Positions 11,215 through 21,732 of a DNA stretch of 64,000 nucleotides are shown piece after piece. Where the stretch lies: the NCBI RefSeq assembly GCF_021018895.1, contig NC_079374.1, positions 4,662,212 to 4,726,211 of the forward strand, given 5' to 3'. A program made the translations under genes and the position numbers. The first letter of the stretch is position 1, and each line of letters opens with the position of its first letter. The stretch is from Seriola aureovittata. Taxonomy: Eukaryota > Chordata > Actinopteri > Carangiformes > Carangidae. The notes below the pieces were generated by a model. It was given only the letters and a program-made list of their open reading frames with translations, ran no database searches and was not told where the DNA came from.

Positions 11215-11693
11215 TTAAATGTCCATATTTTACACATTTCTAGTGTTATATTTGAAGCGTTGATCCATAAGAAGATATATTTGTGGTTTTAAAAAACCGT
11301 CTCAGTGTAGTTTTACATCTCCTCTCTCAGGCTTCTCTCTGGAGCTCTAGCAACAACAGGTCGGTGAGCCAATCAGAAGAGAGGAGGCTCTGAGTGATCC
11401 AATAATAATATAGCAGATTTCAGGTATACACTGAGAGAAACCAAATCCTGCAAGGTTGGATGGTGGGTCCAGGTGGGCGGGGCTTGGGGCATGGCTGATA
11501 GCGGTGACTGCTTTGTGTTGACATCACAAAGTTTCAGAAGTCCCTTTTAAGGCTCAGTTTCTGAAACAGGCTGTGTGCATTCTTCTGTGGACTGAGCACC
11601 TTGATACTTTCACGGTGTTAATATAGAACCTAGACCTGCTTTATAATCAAACAACACATGGTAATCTCACTTTATACTATACAGGGCCTTTAA
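11215..11693 (-). mobile_element. TTAA-ended MITE family 1, copy C (full length)
   Basis: Starts TTAAATGTCCATATTTTACA and ends TACTATACAGGGCCTTTAA, 479 bp against 481 bp for copy A. The whole interior corresponds to copy A in the opposite orientation: the GAGGAGATGTAAAAC / GTTTTACATCTCCTC block, CCAATCAGAAGAGAGGAGG, GGCGGGGCTTGGGGC and ATATAGAACCTAGACCTGC. TTAA is present at both ends. No ORF is present. Confidence 0.7.
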
Positions 11694-11905
11694 ATTCTGT
11701 AATCCTAAATTTAAATGAACTATATCATGTCTCAAAATCAAAAATACTCTGAGGAGAAGGAGACAGGGCAGATTTTGCTGCCCAATATATATCAACATCC
11801 AACCTGAGGGACAGTAAGTGACGTTGATACACACGCACACACGCACACAGAACTAATATGCAATATGTGTATATGTGAATATATAATAAATGTATACATA
11901 TATAT

Positions 11906-11980
11906 TGATGCTTTGGCAATATTGTCTGTCTCAAGCTGTCTTGCCAATAAAGCACCTTTGAATTGAATTGAATTGAATGA
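11906..11980 (+). mobile_element. LINE 3' tail with (GAATT)n
   Basis: TTGTCTGTCTCAAGCTGTC, then TTGCCAATAAAGCACCTTTG, then three to four GAATT units. This is a polyadenylation-like AATAAA followed by a short tandem tail, as at the 3' end of many fish non-LTR elements. The coding part is absent, consistent with extreme 5' truncation. Confidence 0.5.
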
Positions 11981-14900
11981 AATATATACTGTATATATAA
12001 TATATGTATATGCTTTAAACAAACTCAGCATCTGTTGTCAGCATGAAAGGATCTCACATAGTCTAATGGCACAGCTGTTTAAACCTGTTTTGAGTGGCAA
12101 CACAGAGGAAAAAGCCTGTCGTCAGAGAAGGAGGTGAGACACGATAAATCATACACGTTTGGATAGCGGTGCACACTTTTTGCCCAGTCTATCCTCGAAG
12201 GCGTTTATGGTGTTCCAGTCGCTACACACAAAAAGAAACAATGCTGTTCTCATCACTGCTCCCACTTGTATACCAGATGCCAAATATAGTGCGAGCACTG
12301 CAGTCAGTAATGATCCTGTCATGTTTGAATAGAGCCAGTAAACATGACTGAGACCTGTGACGTAAAGGCCCAGAATCTTATTATGGCACTTCTGAAACCA
12401 GGTGGCTCCACCACCTTCTTAAGTAGATTTTCTATGTGATCACTTATTTGTGTTTTGTTTCCTCTGTCAAGAATGTTATATTTTTCTATTGGGTAGCAAG
12501 ATTACAACTGAACAGATCTTAATGTCAAGTTCCTCCACTACAAACTGGGAAAACCAGCTCATTACGGCCTTGGCTTTGTGCATAGGGGTATTAAATTGTA
12601 TATAATATTTGCAAGTGCCTTCCAGTCCTTTAATTATGAGGCATTACTGTTTATCTCTGAGTGTATGACAAACTTAACATGTCACACGAGGATTGCATCC
12701 CCAGTATGAACATCTGGCTGCACAGCTGTGTCCCATCAGGTTGGAGCAAGTAATGCGACACATTGTGGAGCGGCAGCACAGTGGATCTGCCACTTCATCC
12801 AAAGAGACACACTTTCATTTCCAATAACACGTCTTGTGCGATGCAAAAAAAAAAAAAACCTGCCTATAGCCACCTGATTAGCCTCAGCCACTGCACATCT
12901 GTACAGAAACTTTCAAACTTACAGTGGGGTGTATTAAGGTCACACTTGGCAGCATCAAAAGGAAGCTTGCGATGGCACAATACTTGTTAATATCACACCT
13001 CCTTTGCGCTGTCATTCACTCATCATGTTCCTCTATATGTTCATTGTGGAGCTGAGGGTGTGGATGACTGAGGTTTCTCTTTGTTGAAGACGTCTTTGAC
13101 ATCTTTGAAGATTTCACCCTGCACTTCTCTCTGCCTGACGGTGTTGTTTGCGAGCACCATGCTGCACATCTTTCCCTCCTTCCTTAAATCCCTTTACACG
13201 TGAGGTGAATGGTATAGTGCTGGTCTTAAAGCCTCTACAGTATAAAAAAAAAATAAAAAATCATAATTCGAAAAACATGCTCTGGCTGAATTTACAGGAT
13301 TACTGTATGACTACAGAGAATTGTGGACCTGCATTGTTCAGACATGCTCTGTCATGGATAGGACACGGTGTGATTATATTTTAAAATGGGCCACATTCTT
13401 CAACTGGAATAACCCTCCAGCTTTGGGTTTTTAGTGCAGCTTTATTATTCCATTGTGAAGGAAAAGAAAAGTGCTTTGTCTCTTTCTCTTACAGTAAAAG
13501 TCAGAAACATTGTCTTAGGAGCTGTAGAGTGTGGAGGCCACGGTGAAGGACGCTGTTTTCCCGGCTGTAAAGGTGGAGGCTGCCATCAGCCAGCATCAAA
13601 AACAGCAGCTGTTAATGACACATCATCTCAGGGACACACTGTAACCTCCACAGCGATTGCTCCTGGACAGAAATTGAGTCTTTTTTCTTTTTTTCTTTGT
13701 GCTCCACAGCTGCCTTCACACACTTGCTGTTTTCATCCATTTGCCCACGTAAAGCCAACTATTCTGCAATCTGATAAATGTTCAGATCAGGATCCGGTCA
13801 GTGAAAACATGTAAACATAGATGTATTTTCTCTTTTTCCTATTTTCCTCGTAAGATGATAAGCGCGCATGTTTTTTTTGTTTTTTTGTTTTTTTTGGGTG
13901 ATAAGCTCCCATGTTTTTGTAATGAATCACTAACTGGCGGCCTCCGCTGCTATCTGATTGTGTTTTGTTGTGAAAACAATAATGTGTTGTTCGCGGCTGC
14001 GATGGGGCCAGATTTGCACCGCTGTTTGAAAAGCACAATGATAAAGCAGGGTGATGTATCACAGCTGGTTTGTGTGTGTCAGGTGACAAAGATAAGAGCA
14101 GCCACATCCTCTCAGAGGACATTGTCCTCATGCTCAGAGATAACGAAAGGGATGCTGTCTCCAGCCTCTCTGGCCCATTATTAGCAACCTGATCTGTCCT
14201 CTCTGCAGCTCAGGAGGCAGCGCTGGCTTCTCCCACAACTTTTTAGAGCATCTTGCTTTTAGAGAACAGGGGGGACGGCGAGTGCGCTGGGACACTGAGT
14301 AATAGCATTAATTCTATTCTAACGCTCCATTAGGCTGCCAGATAACATGTTTCACACCCTCAAATAGTAAACAATCTTCACTGGCTGGGCATCAGCAGCC
14401 TGAAAACTGACGATAAAGGACATGAAATAACCGTCCTTCAAAAATCTTTACAGAGCTCCACTGTGGGTTTGGAAAAGACTTTTTCCAACTGAGAGAGACT
14501 TCATGGCTGGGAAATGCAGCTTTAAAGAGAAGCAGTGGGAGACCTCATCACAAATGCAAAAAAAGAAAAAAAATGAGCCAAGAGAATTTCAGCATCAGTG
14601 TTACTAATGCTAGCACATTTTTGCCAGCTGATAGAGCCTGTGGATGTCTGACCATCAAGTTGGATCCATATAAAGCATAAAAAGGAATTATTAACAGCTC
14701 ATTTACTGAAATGGAACAAAAAAATATTACTATGTCCATACTCTCTATGATGTTTGATGGAGATTTGAGGGATACTTTAGATTTCTGAGGATCACCAGGG
14801 ATATATGTATATATATATTTTTTTTTTTCCCAGTGGTGGAAGGTTCACTGTTCTGCCAGAGCTCTTTAAAGTCCCTGCACATTTATGCTAATGTTGTCTT

Positions 14901-15389
14901 TCTATGAATTCAAATGACAGAGCTGAACCAGGGAACGGGTGATGGATTCATCACAGAACAGATGAGGCAGATCTTCACTCCAGGACCCCACAATTTCATC
15001 CTGAGCATTAAATCCCAGTCTGTGGCAAGCTTTCTGCCGTCGTTGGAAGTGGTATTACTGGGAAACGATGTGCAGTTTCACCATCTGTCTACCTTTAGTT
15101 CAATAAAGACTTTACTTATTCACCGTGTTGTTTGCACCCTGTAAAACAGCCCTGTATTTCAATCTCTCTCAGACAAATTGCAGATTTTCCATCGCTAACT
15201 TTTGAATTAAGTGTCAATGCACTTAATAAAAAGTGCTGTTTAACAGATTTGAAGTTACACAAAACATCAAATAAGAGTTAGTTACACTAACTAGGATGGC
15301 AGGGGCAGTAGAGTGGGTCAGAGATGTCTGTGGTTCATCAGGTTTGTGGTCAGTGAGAATACATGTAACATGTTAAATTGGCCAATGTT
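11981..15389. other. Non-coding DNA, nothing recognised
   Basis: Several ORFs of 60-127 codons (for example 13434-13814 plus and 13787-14131 minus) overlap each other on opposite strands around T- and A-runs and lack domains. Homopolymers near 12845, 13870-13900 and 14818 are the only other features. Confidence 0.5.
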
Positions 15390-15965
15390 AAAGGACAACA
15401 CCTTCTCACTCCAGCCGTCACATATGGATGCTTGGTCAGGGGCCCGTTAGCGTCAATTGTGCAGGGCACAGCATGAATGAAGCACCACATTTATTAAAGG
15501 CAGCTGACTCGCCAGGAGGCGGCTGGGGCGGATGGCCGGCGCGTGAAGTCTGTGTTGAACGTGGTTCACACCGAGAGTCATGTCTCTGGTTTGGTTTAGG
15601 AAACAAAAGCACTTTAATGATGGTCCCTAACTTTAACTAACTGCTGTGAGCGTGAGTGACATAAGCATAAAAAGTTTAACAAGTTTAAATCACTACAAAT
15701 GGATATTGTACTTCAGGATTGGAATTACGTAATTACGACAGGAGCAAAGGAAACACAGGTGTTCAATTCCCGTGTGAAAATATCAGTTTGTGTTGTTAAT
15801 TTTATCCACAACGTTCGACAAAATTATCCACGTTGTAACCATGACAACAAAAGAGCATCTAATGTTGAGGGAGTACTTATGTTAACCGAGCTTTCCCTAA
15901 ACCTAACCAAACCATGACTGTTTATTATTGTAACCATGGCAACAAAGACATGTCTGCCGCCGTAG
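15390..15965. repeat. Fish dispersed repeat of the GGTTTAGG-AAACAAAA type
   Basis: Contains the order ACTCCAGCCGTCACATATGG, GGGCCCGTTAGCGTCAATT, TTTATTAAAGGCAGCTGA, CCAGGAGGCGGCTGGGGCGG, GGTTTGGTTTAGGAAACAAA, and then inverted words such as CCCTAAACCTAACCAAACCATGACT. This G+C-rich block inside A+T-rich surroundings is typical of a teleost interspersed repeat. Related words occur near 41.5, 49.0-49.2 and 53.7 kb. Confidence 0.5.
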
Positions 15966-16281
15966 GTGCACTATTTGAGGAGACACTCCCATGAAAAACG
16001 ACCCATACATTTGTTTATGTTGGAGGAGTTGTTGACGACCCTGCACGTCAAAGGGGTCGATGTGACGACTCAAGAGCGACAACGTGTTGTGAAGGAAGTT
16101 CCTTTTTGTGAAACACAAGAGTGAATGAGAGATAATTTCTCCTTTACCGATTGAAGAAAGAAGGCCGTCGGCTTCCGTCTCATCCTACATATTTACCACT
16201 TAATCCACTGAGGGCACTTTGAGAGGTTATTAGAAACTCACTCACTTACTAATCCAATTTAGAAGCAGAGAAGTCGTGTGC

Positions 16282-16282
<1 letters not shown>

Positions 16283-16342
<60 letters not shown>

Positions 16343-16350
16343 GTGTGTGT
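16283..16350. repeat. (GT)n microsatellite
   Basis: About 34 GT units with one GCGT interruption at about 16337. It produces false Cys/Val-repeat ORFs on the plus strand. Confidence 0.97.
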
Positions 16351-17744
16351 TAATCTGGTTGCTGCAGCTGTTTGGTCCCTTGCTCTCCTCGCCTGTGAAA
16401 GGGTTACTCAACTCACATCACAAACAACACATTTCCTCAGTTATGCCTTGCGGTTATATAACCATTCAGATAATTTCATCTGCTGAGGTTTTTCCTCTTG
16501 TTGTGTCTCTGAGATTTCCTGCTGCCATCCCAATACACTGGAGGTGCAAGGAAATGTTTTTCTTTCTTTTTTTTATTTCAGTGCTGCTCAAAGAAAGTGA
16601 CATTTGAAAAACTTGACAGCAACTTGTCTTTCAAGTAACCATTACTTCGGGTAATCCTCCAGCCCCACTGTGACGAATCTTTATCAAACTGTGTCAAGAG
16701 CCACTGCCTCTCGAAACGTCTCTTCACTTTCATGTTCTCCATTAGCTGATGTAGCTGCATTTGTTCATTTAATACCGGCTTTTATTAAATTAATAAAAAT
16801 CATTTAACCATAGATTAAAAGAAAATTAAAATAATTATCAGTGTCAGCACTTGTCTTACACAGAGAGACACTGCCCTCTATGTTGGAAGCTAAATCGTAA
16901 TGGTTCTTGATTTTTTTGGGGAGGGGGGGGTTGCAAATCTCAATACACAAAATACCTGTTTGGACTTGAATTCCAGCTGACAGTAAGCCCTTCGAATTGC
17001 ACTGAAAAATATCTTAATGGATTTAAGCCTCTTGGGCTTAACCATGCTGTACAGTCTGCCCCTAAAAACTACATCTCCTTTAAAGTTGGTGTCAGAGGCA
17101 GATTCATGCTTCATACAATTATATGACTGTTACAAGGACAGATTATCTCCAGAAATATCCTCAAATATGTGATTAAATTTGGGTAGTGATGGTGAAACGG
17201 AGAAGGAAATAATAAAATATATCTTTTTTTTTTGGGCTCTGGGTTTTTGTATCGGTGTATTTTACTCACTATCACTATCACTTTTTTTTTTTTTTTTTCA
17301 GCATTTCTGCTTTTTGAGATAGAGATAGTGGAGAGTGACAGCAAAGGCACCCTAGCTGGGTTTGAACTCAGGCTGCTCAGCCTTGTCAGTGGTACACAAT
17401 TCACCAGGCGAGGTATCGGGGGCCAGACAATTTTCATTGGGGCGGCCAGGTCGAGGCCGGTGCTCACTTCGGGGCAGCAGAGGAATGAGAATCTTTTTCA
17501 GTTTTGTCTGTGTGGTGTGATGCTGTACAGAGGTTGGATTATGATGTTTACTTATGGTCAGAGTGTGTGTGTGTGTGTGTCTAGAGTTTGTGTCTAAAAT
17601 AAGTCCCGTATAGTTTGTGGACATGCAGGCAGTAAGAGAAAAACTATTAATAACCAAATTATATTAGCAGCTTTCAGTACTTTTGTTGCTTGTACCTGAA
17701 TCTACTCTAGAGTTCCTTTGTATAAATTTTAGCTTCACCGTTAC
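16351..17744. other. Non-coding DNA, with a weak SINE-like patch
   Basis: Poly-T runs lie at about 17224 and 17281-17299. Read on the minus strand, 17340-17400 holds TGAGTTCAAACCCAGCTAGGG, which looks like a B-box (GGTTCRANNCC-like), but no matching A-box is evident. No exon was found. Confidence 0.4.
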
Positions 17745-17945
17745 AGACCACCCCCTCCCTGACAGGTGGGTGAAGATATGTTTGCCACAAACTGGCATGC
17801 ACCAAAGTCCCAGCTTCACTCGTGCCGCACCTCTTTGCCCATTTTTGGATTACCTGGGAGTTAGGGGCGGAGTCAGACACTGCCAAGATGGAGACAGTGG
17901 AGCGGCCCACTCTGAGCTTCAAAGCCGCTCCTCTATTGACCCGTT
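17745..17945 (-). repeat. Fish dispersed repeat family 5, copy 1
   Basis: On the minus strand it reads GAAGCTCAGAGTGGGC, CATCTTGGCAGTGTCTGACTCCGCCC, AAAAATGGGCAAAGAGGTG, CTTTGGTGCATGCCAGTTTG and TGGCAAACATATCTTCACC. The same ordered words occur on the plus strand at 25585-25800 and partly at 55612-55710 (minus). No terminal repeats or ORF were detected. The family is common in teleosts, but its class is not assigned here. Confidence 0.65.
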
Positions 17946-19416
17946 TGAAGTAGAAACTGCCTGGTACTCAGCAGTCAGTTTGCTTGTTGTTGATCACAAC
18001 TCACAAGGCGATGTATACAAAAGTTACCAGACTGTCAGACAGGAAACAGCATTAAATCAAGAAAGGAGGCTGTGATGCTACAGTGTGAGTTGAAGTGAGA
18101 AGATGAAATACAATCCAGAAAAGCCAGTCTGAATGATAGATGCTTTCAGACATCAAGAAACTGGAGGACAACGGTTTAATACACTATAAGGAAGGATTAT
18201 ATCAAATGGAAAGAAAGTGGTAGAAATTACTCATTCATGTTGAAATATTCAAGAATCAGGAATGTGCACCCGCATGTATTTGATTGGCTGCAGCAACAGT
18301 TGAGCCAGATTTAACATTTTTTGGCTCCTTACTTACAGCTAAGCAGCGTCCCTCTTTCGCCGCGGCTTCTTTAACTTCTCCAAACAATCGCTCTTCACTA
18401 AACGAGAGGTTGTCCCAGCCCCTCTCTCAAACTGGCTGCACAATAGGCAGGTACATTTCTGGTTGTAGTTCATCTACTAGTTATTAAACGCACCACTGCA
18501 ACCAACCCTGTCTTCAGCGGTTACCGTTCCTACAAAGCGTATTTGCTGTAGCAGTTTTGTTGTACAGACATACAATTTCTAGGAGACAGTGTTGCTCCAG
18601 CAACTACAAATAGTTTTACACTAGTGTGTCTGTTCCTCTAGACAGAGGAAAGAAAGAAAAAGTGAGACACACCTATAGTGTCAGATGTCAGATAATCTGG
18701 GGATAATCAGTCTGGAGAGAATCTGCTACTAAACCATTCTTACTATAAATGTAATGCATCTGTGAAGGAGAAAAGATGATGTGACTACAGCATCAGTCTC
18801 CTGCTGAATAAGCCATTCTGTGGCAGCGCATCAACTATTTCATGTGCTTAAAACCTTGTCACTCTTGCAATCCCATGTGTACCTGTATCAAGGCTTCTAT
18901 ACTCTGTTGGCATAAAAGCAATGATGTCATTTTTTGTATTGATATGGAGATCGCTTCTCCTCTCACTATTTTTCAGAATATCATACGTGAGACATACTGG
19001 CTCTTGGGAATGAAAAGACTGACTGTAGTGGTTTCAGCTGGATAGTTTCAATCATGGTAAATGGATTTTCTAAATGCCAAAGTAGCTGCTTTATAGATTT
19101 GGCTTCCCAGTGAGGAGAGAAAACTCATTTAGCTGGAATATTGCTGACTGCCAAGACACCTCCATGCATTCACAAACCAAAGCAAGAGGAAATGTGGATT
19201 TCACTGTGTGCCTTTGTAATACATATACCTCCATATCCAATCTCTGACAGATCATTTACAGAGCCATCTTGATGCATCTCAATTACCGTCAGTGTCACTG
19301 TTTACTGTGGTTATCCACCTGGGGTGCTGAGAGCCTCTCATGTTTTCTTTGATTTGGTTTTGCGTTCCATCTTTTTTTCCTTTTTTTTACTGTCTGATAT
19401 TCTTTTATTCATATTT
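17946..19416. other. Non-coding DNA, nothing recognised
   Basis: No ORF with domain content, and no repeat recognised up to the target site duplication of the LTR element. Confidence 0.5.
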
Positions 19417-19421
19417 ATACA
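19417..19421. other. Target site duplication ATACA, left copy
   Basis: ATACA immediately precedes the left LTR and is repeated exactly after the right LTR (22478-22482). A 5-bp duplication is the expected signature of integration by a Ty3/gypsy integrase. Confidence 0.9.
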
Positions 19422-20165
19422 TGTAAGGTTTGGATGATGGTGAACCCTTACAATCAGGATGAAGGCCAGCAGGATTGGAGTACAAGCATGAGAGAGGACA
19501 GAATCAGGCACACAAAAGTTGGTTGCAGAGCTCTTAGTTTACTGGTGAGCTGAGGCAAATGACACAAACAACATCCAACAGTTCTTACATAGAGGTCACA
19601 GGATGGCTGGACAACCAAAGCAGTCTGACTGGTGTAGCAGGTTACATTGGATAGCAGCGGCAGCGGTGATGTCCAACCTGACCCCCATTCTCTGACACCC
19701 TACCCTGCTTTCCCACCTGGTATAAGTACCCATAGCCTCTACCAAACATCACCTAGTGCAGGGACCCTAGACACTAGCACCACACATATTGAATACCTTT
19801 ACAATTTAACCACACTGATATTTACATAAACTAACCTTTGGCCTAACACAGATCAAAATAGAATACATAATAAACTAAAGAAATACCCAACAAAAGCCAA
19901 ACTTAAGTAAAACCCCTCTACCCACTCCCCTCTCTCCTTCCTGCCCACTTGGTACAGCCTGATGAGGTAATTGACACCTGCTGAGTCTGGCAGCATTCCC
20001 ATGTGTGCACTCCATGAAAACACGCCCCCGGAAGTAGACCTCAAACAGAGAGAGTGGTTAGTAGGGGTTCCCAAAATAAAAGCACAACAAAAAATAAACT
20101 TCCTGTCTTAGCCAATGTGCATAGTTTTCACCTTAGTGAGGGGGATGCTTGCCAGCTCCCTCACA
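19422..20165 (-). repeat. Left LTR (3' LTR of the minus-strand element)
   Basis: 744 bp, starts TGTAAGGTTTGG and ends CCCTCACA on the plus strand, giving TGTGAGG...CCTTACA in element orientation. It is identical by eye to the right LTR except for the CGCCCCCGG run near 20023-20030. The last ten codons and the stop of the internal ORF lie in it. The short plus-strand ORF 19647-19829 is duplicated in the other LTR and is not a gene. Confidence 0.95.
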
Positions 20166-21629
20166 CTTCTCTCCCCCTTCGGCAGGCTCGCCAACCACGT
20201 TGCGAGACAAAAAGTCAGCCACCGTGTTCTGCTTCCCTGGCCGGTAGTGGATGGAGAACCGATATGGTTGAAGGGACAGGAACCAACGTGTGATCCGGCT
20301 GTTGGTATCCTTCATTTGCTCCAGCCATTGCAGAGCCTTATGGTCCGTTTCCAAGTTGAACTCTCTCCCGAGCAGGTAGTACTTGAAGGTGTCGATGGCC
20401 CATTTAATGGCCAAACACTCCAGCTCCACTGCAGAATACCTGGTCTCCCTGGGAAACCGCTTCCTGCTAATGTATGCCACTGGTTTCCTTCCTTCCCCCT
20501 CTCCTTGCAGGAGGACCCCACCTATCCCTCGGTGAGAAGCGTCTGTCTGGACTATGAAGGGTAAGTTGAAGTTTGGGCTTTGCAGCACAGGCTCCTGGCA
20601 CAGGGCTGCTTTGAGGTCCTGGAACGCCTTTTCCTGCTCCTCACCCCACACCACCTTGGTTTTCGCCGTGCTGGTGAGATCAGATAAGGGCGCCGCCCTT
20701 GCAGAAAAGTCCCGGATGAAACGCCTGTACCAGCCCACCAGACCGGGCCAGTAAAACCGGCTCGCAATCCTGTCCAAAGTCTTTTTAGCCCCTAGATGAC
20801 CTGCCCAGGGAATACTATGGCCCAACTTTAACACCTGTTCCCGGAGCCCCTGTGGAACCACCAGTCTTTCCCTGTCATCTAGATTGGCTTTGTAGTACAG
20901 CACCTGGTCTCCAAGGAAGTAACCCTCCCCTGCCACCTGACCCTGCTGCACTACAGCTGCTTGTTTAAAGAGGTCCTGCAGTGATTCATCTTGTCTCTGA
21001 AGGTGCAGACAATCACAACTTTTATCAGTATCACACACCTCTGGCTCTGAAAGTCCTGAACCTGTTCTAACGGAACCTGCCATTTTCTCTTGCCTTTTCT
21101 GTCTCCTACTTTTCCTCACCTTCACCGGACTGTCAGTAAAAACCTCAAAGTAAGGTAATTCAGAGAGAACATTTAGATCCACCTCACCTGAATCCTGGTC
21201 TGGACCCTGACTCTCTGGGTCACCCTGTGCTGTGAACTGGGGAACTATCTCCTCTGGACCCTGAACAGTTTCAGCTAATACTGCCTGCCCCCCGCCCCTG
21301 CCTCTTAACTCGGCCCTGGACTGGGAAACATGCTCCTCCAGCTCCTGCTGCGATGGTCGTGTGCTCAACTGGGGCTGGCTCTCTTCCCTCTGCTGCTGCT
21401 CCACCTCATCACGAAGGTTATTCATTTGGACCTGCATTTGGCGCCATCTTTTATCCTGTCTAATTGTTTCTTTGTCCCACCTGTCACTCAGGTCACGTTG
21501 GCACTGAAGAAATTGCTGCAACATACTGGTAACTGAGTCCATCTCTGCAGGTACCAGGTGCTCCTCCCTAGGATGCATATTCAAAGGCAGCCCTCCTGCA
21601 GCACCCTCTTCCAGGCCATCTTCAGCCAC
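20133..21629 (-). CDS. Chimeric Gag-Pol remnant: Gag-like N-terminus, integrase HH zinc-finger half, RT C-terminal end, RNase H
   Basis: 498 codons without interruption from the ATG at 21629, the first long ATG after the primer binding site. Residues 1-110 are Gln/Glu/Arg-rich and probably coiled-coil (QVQMNNLRDEVEQQQ), as in a Gag N-terminus. Residues 165-185 are basic. Residues 254-296 form the integrase N-terminal zinc-finger half, with H271 and H278 (HSIPWAGHLG) and the FYWPG end, but the two Cys are absent. At residue 297 (near nt 20742) it jumps to the RT C-terminal segment (LVGWYRRFIRDFS, residues 297-309). A full RNase H follows with D363 (QTDAS), the ExE of VELECLAI (E402/E404), D429 (ETDHKAL) and D472 (ADFLSR). 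Protease, the RT YxDD box and the integrase DDE core are missing. RNase H residues look intact. Integrase preceding RNase H matches the Gmr1 lineage order after deletion. A template-switch rearrangement of a canonical element is the alternative. Confidence 0.9.
   Translation of the reverse strand: MAEDGLEEGAAGGLPLNMHPREEHLVPAEMDSVTSMLQQFLQCQRDLSDRWDKETIRQDKRWRQMQVQMNNLRDEVEQQQREESQPQLSTRPSQQELEEHVSQSRAELRGRGGGQAVLAETVQGPEEIVPQFTAQGDPESQGPDQDSGEVDLNVLSELPYFEVFTDSPVKVRKSRRQKRQEKMAGSVRTGSGLSEPEVCDTDKSCDCLHLQRQDESLQDLFKQAAVVQQGQVAGEGYFLGDQVLYYKANLDDRERLVVPQGLREQVLKLGHSIPWAGHLGAKKTLDRIASRFYWPGLVGWYRRFIRDFSARAAPLSDLTSTAKTKVVWGEEQEKAFQDLKAALCQEPVLQSPNFNLPFIVQTDASHRGIGGVLLQGEGEGRKPVAYISRKRFPRETRYSAVELECLAIKWAIDTFKYYLLGREFNLETDHKALQWLEQMKDTNSRITRWFLSLQPYRFSIHYRPGKQNTVADFLSRNVVGEPAEGGEKCEGAGKHPPH
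20166..20180 (-). promoter_or_regulatory. Polypurine tract (plus-strand primer site)
   Basis: In element orientation a run of 15 purines, GAAGGGGGAGAGAAG, directly adjoins the TG of the 3' LTR. This is the expected position and composition for second-strand priming. It is also translated as residues 484-488 of the ORF. Confidence 0.9.
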
Positions 21630-21712
21630 CTCTGTCTTTGGAGCTCTGCCGTGTGCTTAGGTCCCATACTGTCAACTCTCCACGCTATACCCCTTCAATC
21701 TGGCCGCGTCTC
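21630..21712 (-). other. Untranslated leader of the LTR element
   Basis: 83 bp between the primer binding site and the ORF start. No recognised packaging structure, but it is the region expected to hold cis signals for mobilisation in trans. Confidence 0.6.
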
Positions 21713-21730
21713 ATCCCACTTCTGACACCA
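21713..21730 (-). promoter_or_regulatory. Primer binding site complementary to tRNA-Leu 3' end
   Basis: In element orientation TGGTGTCAGAAGTGGGAT begins with TGG (complement of CCA) and lies 2 nt from the 5' LTR. The plus-strand ATCCCACTTCTGACACCA corresponds to the 3' end (T-arm plus acceptor plus CCA) of a vertebrate tRNA-Leu of the CAG/CAA type. Confidence 0.88.
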
Positions 21731-21732
21731 CA

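Noticed and set aside
16278..16607. Plus-strand Cys-Val repeat ORFs
   Set aside because: Produced by the GT microsatellite in two frames.
17340..17400. tRNA-like B-box on the minus strand (GAGTTCAAACCC)
   Set aside because: No A-box at the right distance and no cloverleaf, so not called as a tRNA or SINE.
20115..20564. 149-codon plus-strand ORF opposite the LTR element ORF
   Set aside because: Shadow of the RNase H-coding strand. The minus-strand frame carries the conserved residues.
21180..21200. Protease active site (DSGE near residues 146-149 of the LTR-element ORF)
   Set aside because: The surrounding residues are acidic and hydrophilic and do not fit the hydrophobic-D-S/T-G-A context of a retroelement protease.
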